From Gemmatimonadales bacterium (GTDB lineage: Bacteria > Gemmatimonadota > Gemmatimonadetes > Longimicrobiales > Gaopeijiaceae), in the NCBI GenBank assembly GCA_020344755.1, contig CP070829.1, positions 1,200,113 through 1,242,681 of the forward strand: a DNA stretch of 42,569 nt. Reading direction: 5' to 3'. The notes below the pieces were generated by a model that had not been told where the DNA came from, did no database searches, and saw only the letters and a list, made by a program, of their open reading frames with translations. The stretch's first letter is position 1; the number at the start of each line of letters is the position of its first letter. A program made the position numbers and the translations under genes. Of this stretch, positions 42,416 through 42,569 are shown piece after piece.

Positions 42416-42569
42416 GCGCGGCCAGCTTCGCCTCGATGGCGCGTGTCACCTTCTCCTGAACGCCCCCCAGGGGAAGCCTCGAGAGGACCTCCCCCAGGAA
42501 CCCCAGCACCACCAGCCGCTCCGCCTTCCCCGGGGGAAGCCCTCGGCTCATGAGGTAGAAGAGGGAGTC
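42408..42569 (-). CDS. sufD: SufD-like iron-sulfur assembly protein, C-terminal part
   Basis: The frame is open to the window edge, so only the last 53 residues are seen. DSLFYLMSRGLPPGKAERLV followed by VLGFLGEVLSRLPL is the usual C-terminal helix of SufB/SufD scaffold proteins; SufD is more likely by gene order. It would be upstream of the Rieske ferredoxin and sufS in the same transcript. Confidence 0.8.
   Translation of the reverse strand, partial: DSLFYLMSRGLPPGKAERLVVLGFLGEVLSRLPLGGVQEKVTRAIEAKLAAHG

Noticed and set aside
1..42569. tRNA, rRNA, CRISPR arrays, insertion sequences, attachment sites, phage genes
   Set aside because: None was recognised on either strand by reading; a dedicated search for tRNAs and small RNAs could not be run.

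Overview
The window looks like chromosomal DNA of a GC-rich, diderm, respiratory bacterium. Three signal-peptide proteins combine or reduce carboxypeptidase-regulatory-like and TonB-plug-like domains, and there is a large STAND/TPR regulator, a DUF4953-type metalloprotease and a FdxA-type ferredoxin. Together these suggest Gemmatimonadota or a close relative; this is inference from gene content, not a phylogenetic placement. No rRNA, tRNA, CRISPR array, insertion sequence or prophage gene was recognised. Coding density is very high, with many ATGA/GTGA stop-start overlaps.

Layout. 1-3 kb: the 3' end of a phosphatase/phosphodiesterase-like gene, then a group with two tiny ORFs (28 and 22 codons), a conserved hypothetical and a membrane HD-GYP phosphodiesterase; base composition is visibly less GC-rich here. 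3-9 kb: a coupled AraC-type plus STAND/TPR regulator pair, divergent from a TetR gene that is followed by a secreted plug-like protein. 9-16 kb (minus strand): a secreted zinc metalloprotease, then an operon read as zinc-ribbon/HTH tail-anchored protein, RDD membrane protein, CcdA, DsbA-like lipoprotein, secreted propeller-like protein. 16-19.5 kb: a small coiled protein coupled to cobalamin adenosyltransferase, an HD-like protein, a second plug-like protein and a ferredoxin. 19.6-25.5 kb: a microprotein, an M20 deacylase, a small plug-like lipoprotein, a coupled amidohydrolase / LiaF-like / arginase run, and a bacilliredoxin.

25.6-31.6 kb: a five-gene operon for a molybdenum hydroxylase of the 4-hydroxybenzoyl-CoA reductase type (HcrC, HcrA, HcrB with the extra four-cysteine loop), interrupted by a DUF1460 lipoprotein gene and ended by an alpha/beta hydrolase. 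31.7-40 kb: a Glu/Leu-type dehydrogenase with a DASS dicarboxylate transporter, a thioesterase, a peroxiredoxin, a thiolase, an Eis-like acetyltransferase and a zinc alcohol dehydrogenase. 39.7-42.6 kb (minus strand): the end of a SUF iron-sulfur assembly operon (sufD end, Rieske ferredoxin, sufS, sufU) with ogt directly behind it.

The parts most worth a second look are the tiny-ORF/HD-GYP group at the left end, an AT-rich palindrome over the TetR promoter that has a close copy inside the molybdenum hydroxylase gene nearly 20 kb away, and the unusual composition of the hcr-type operon.
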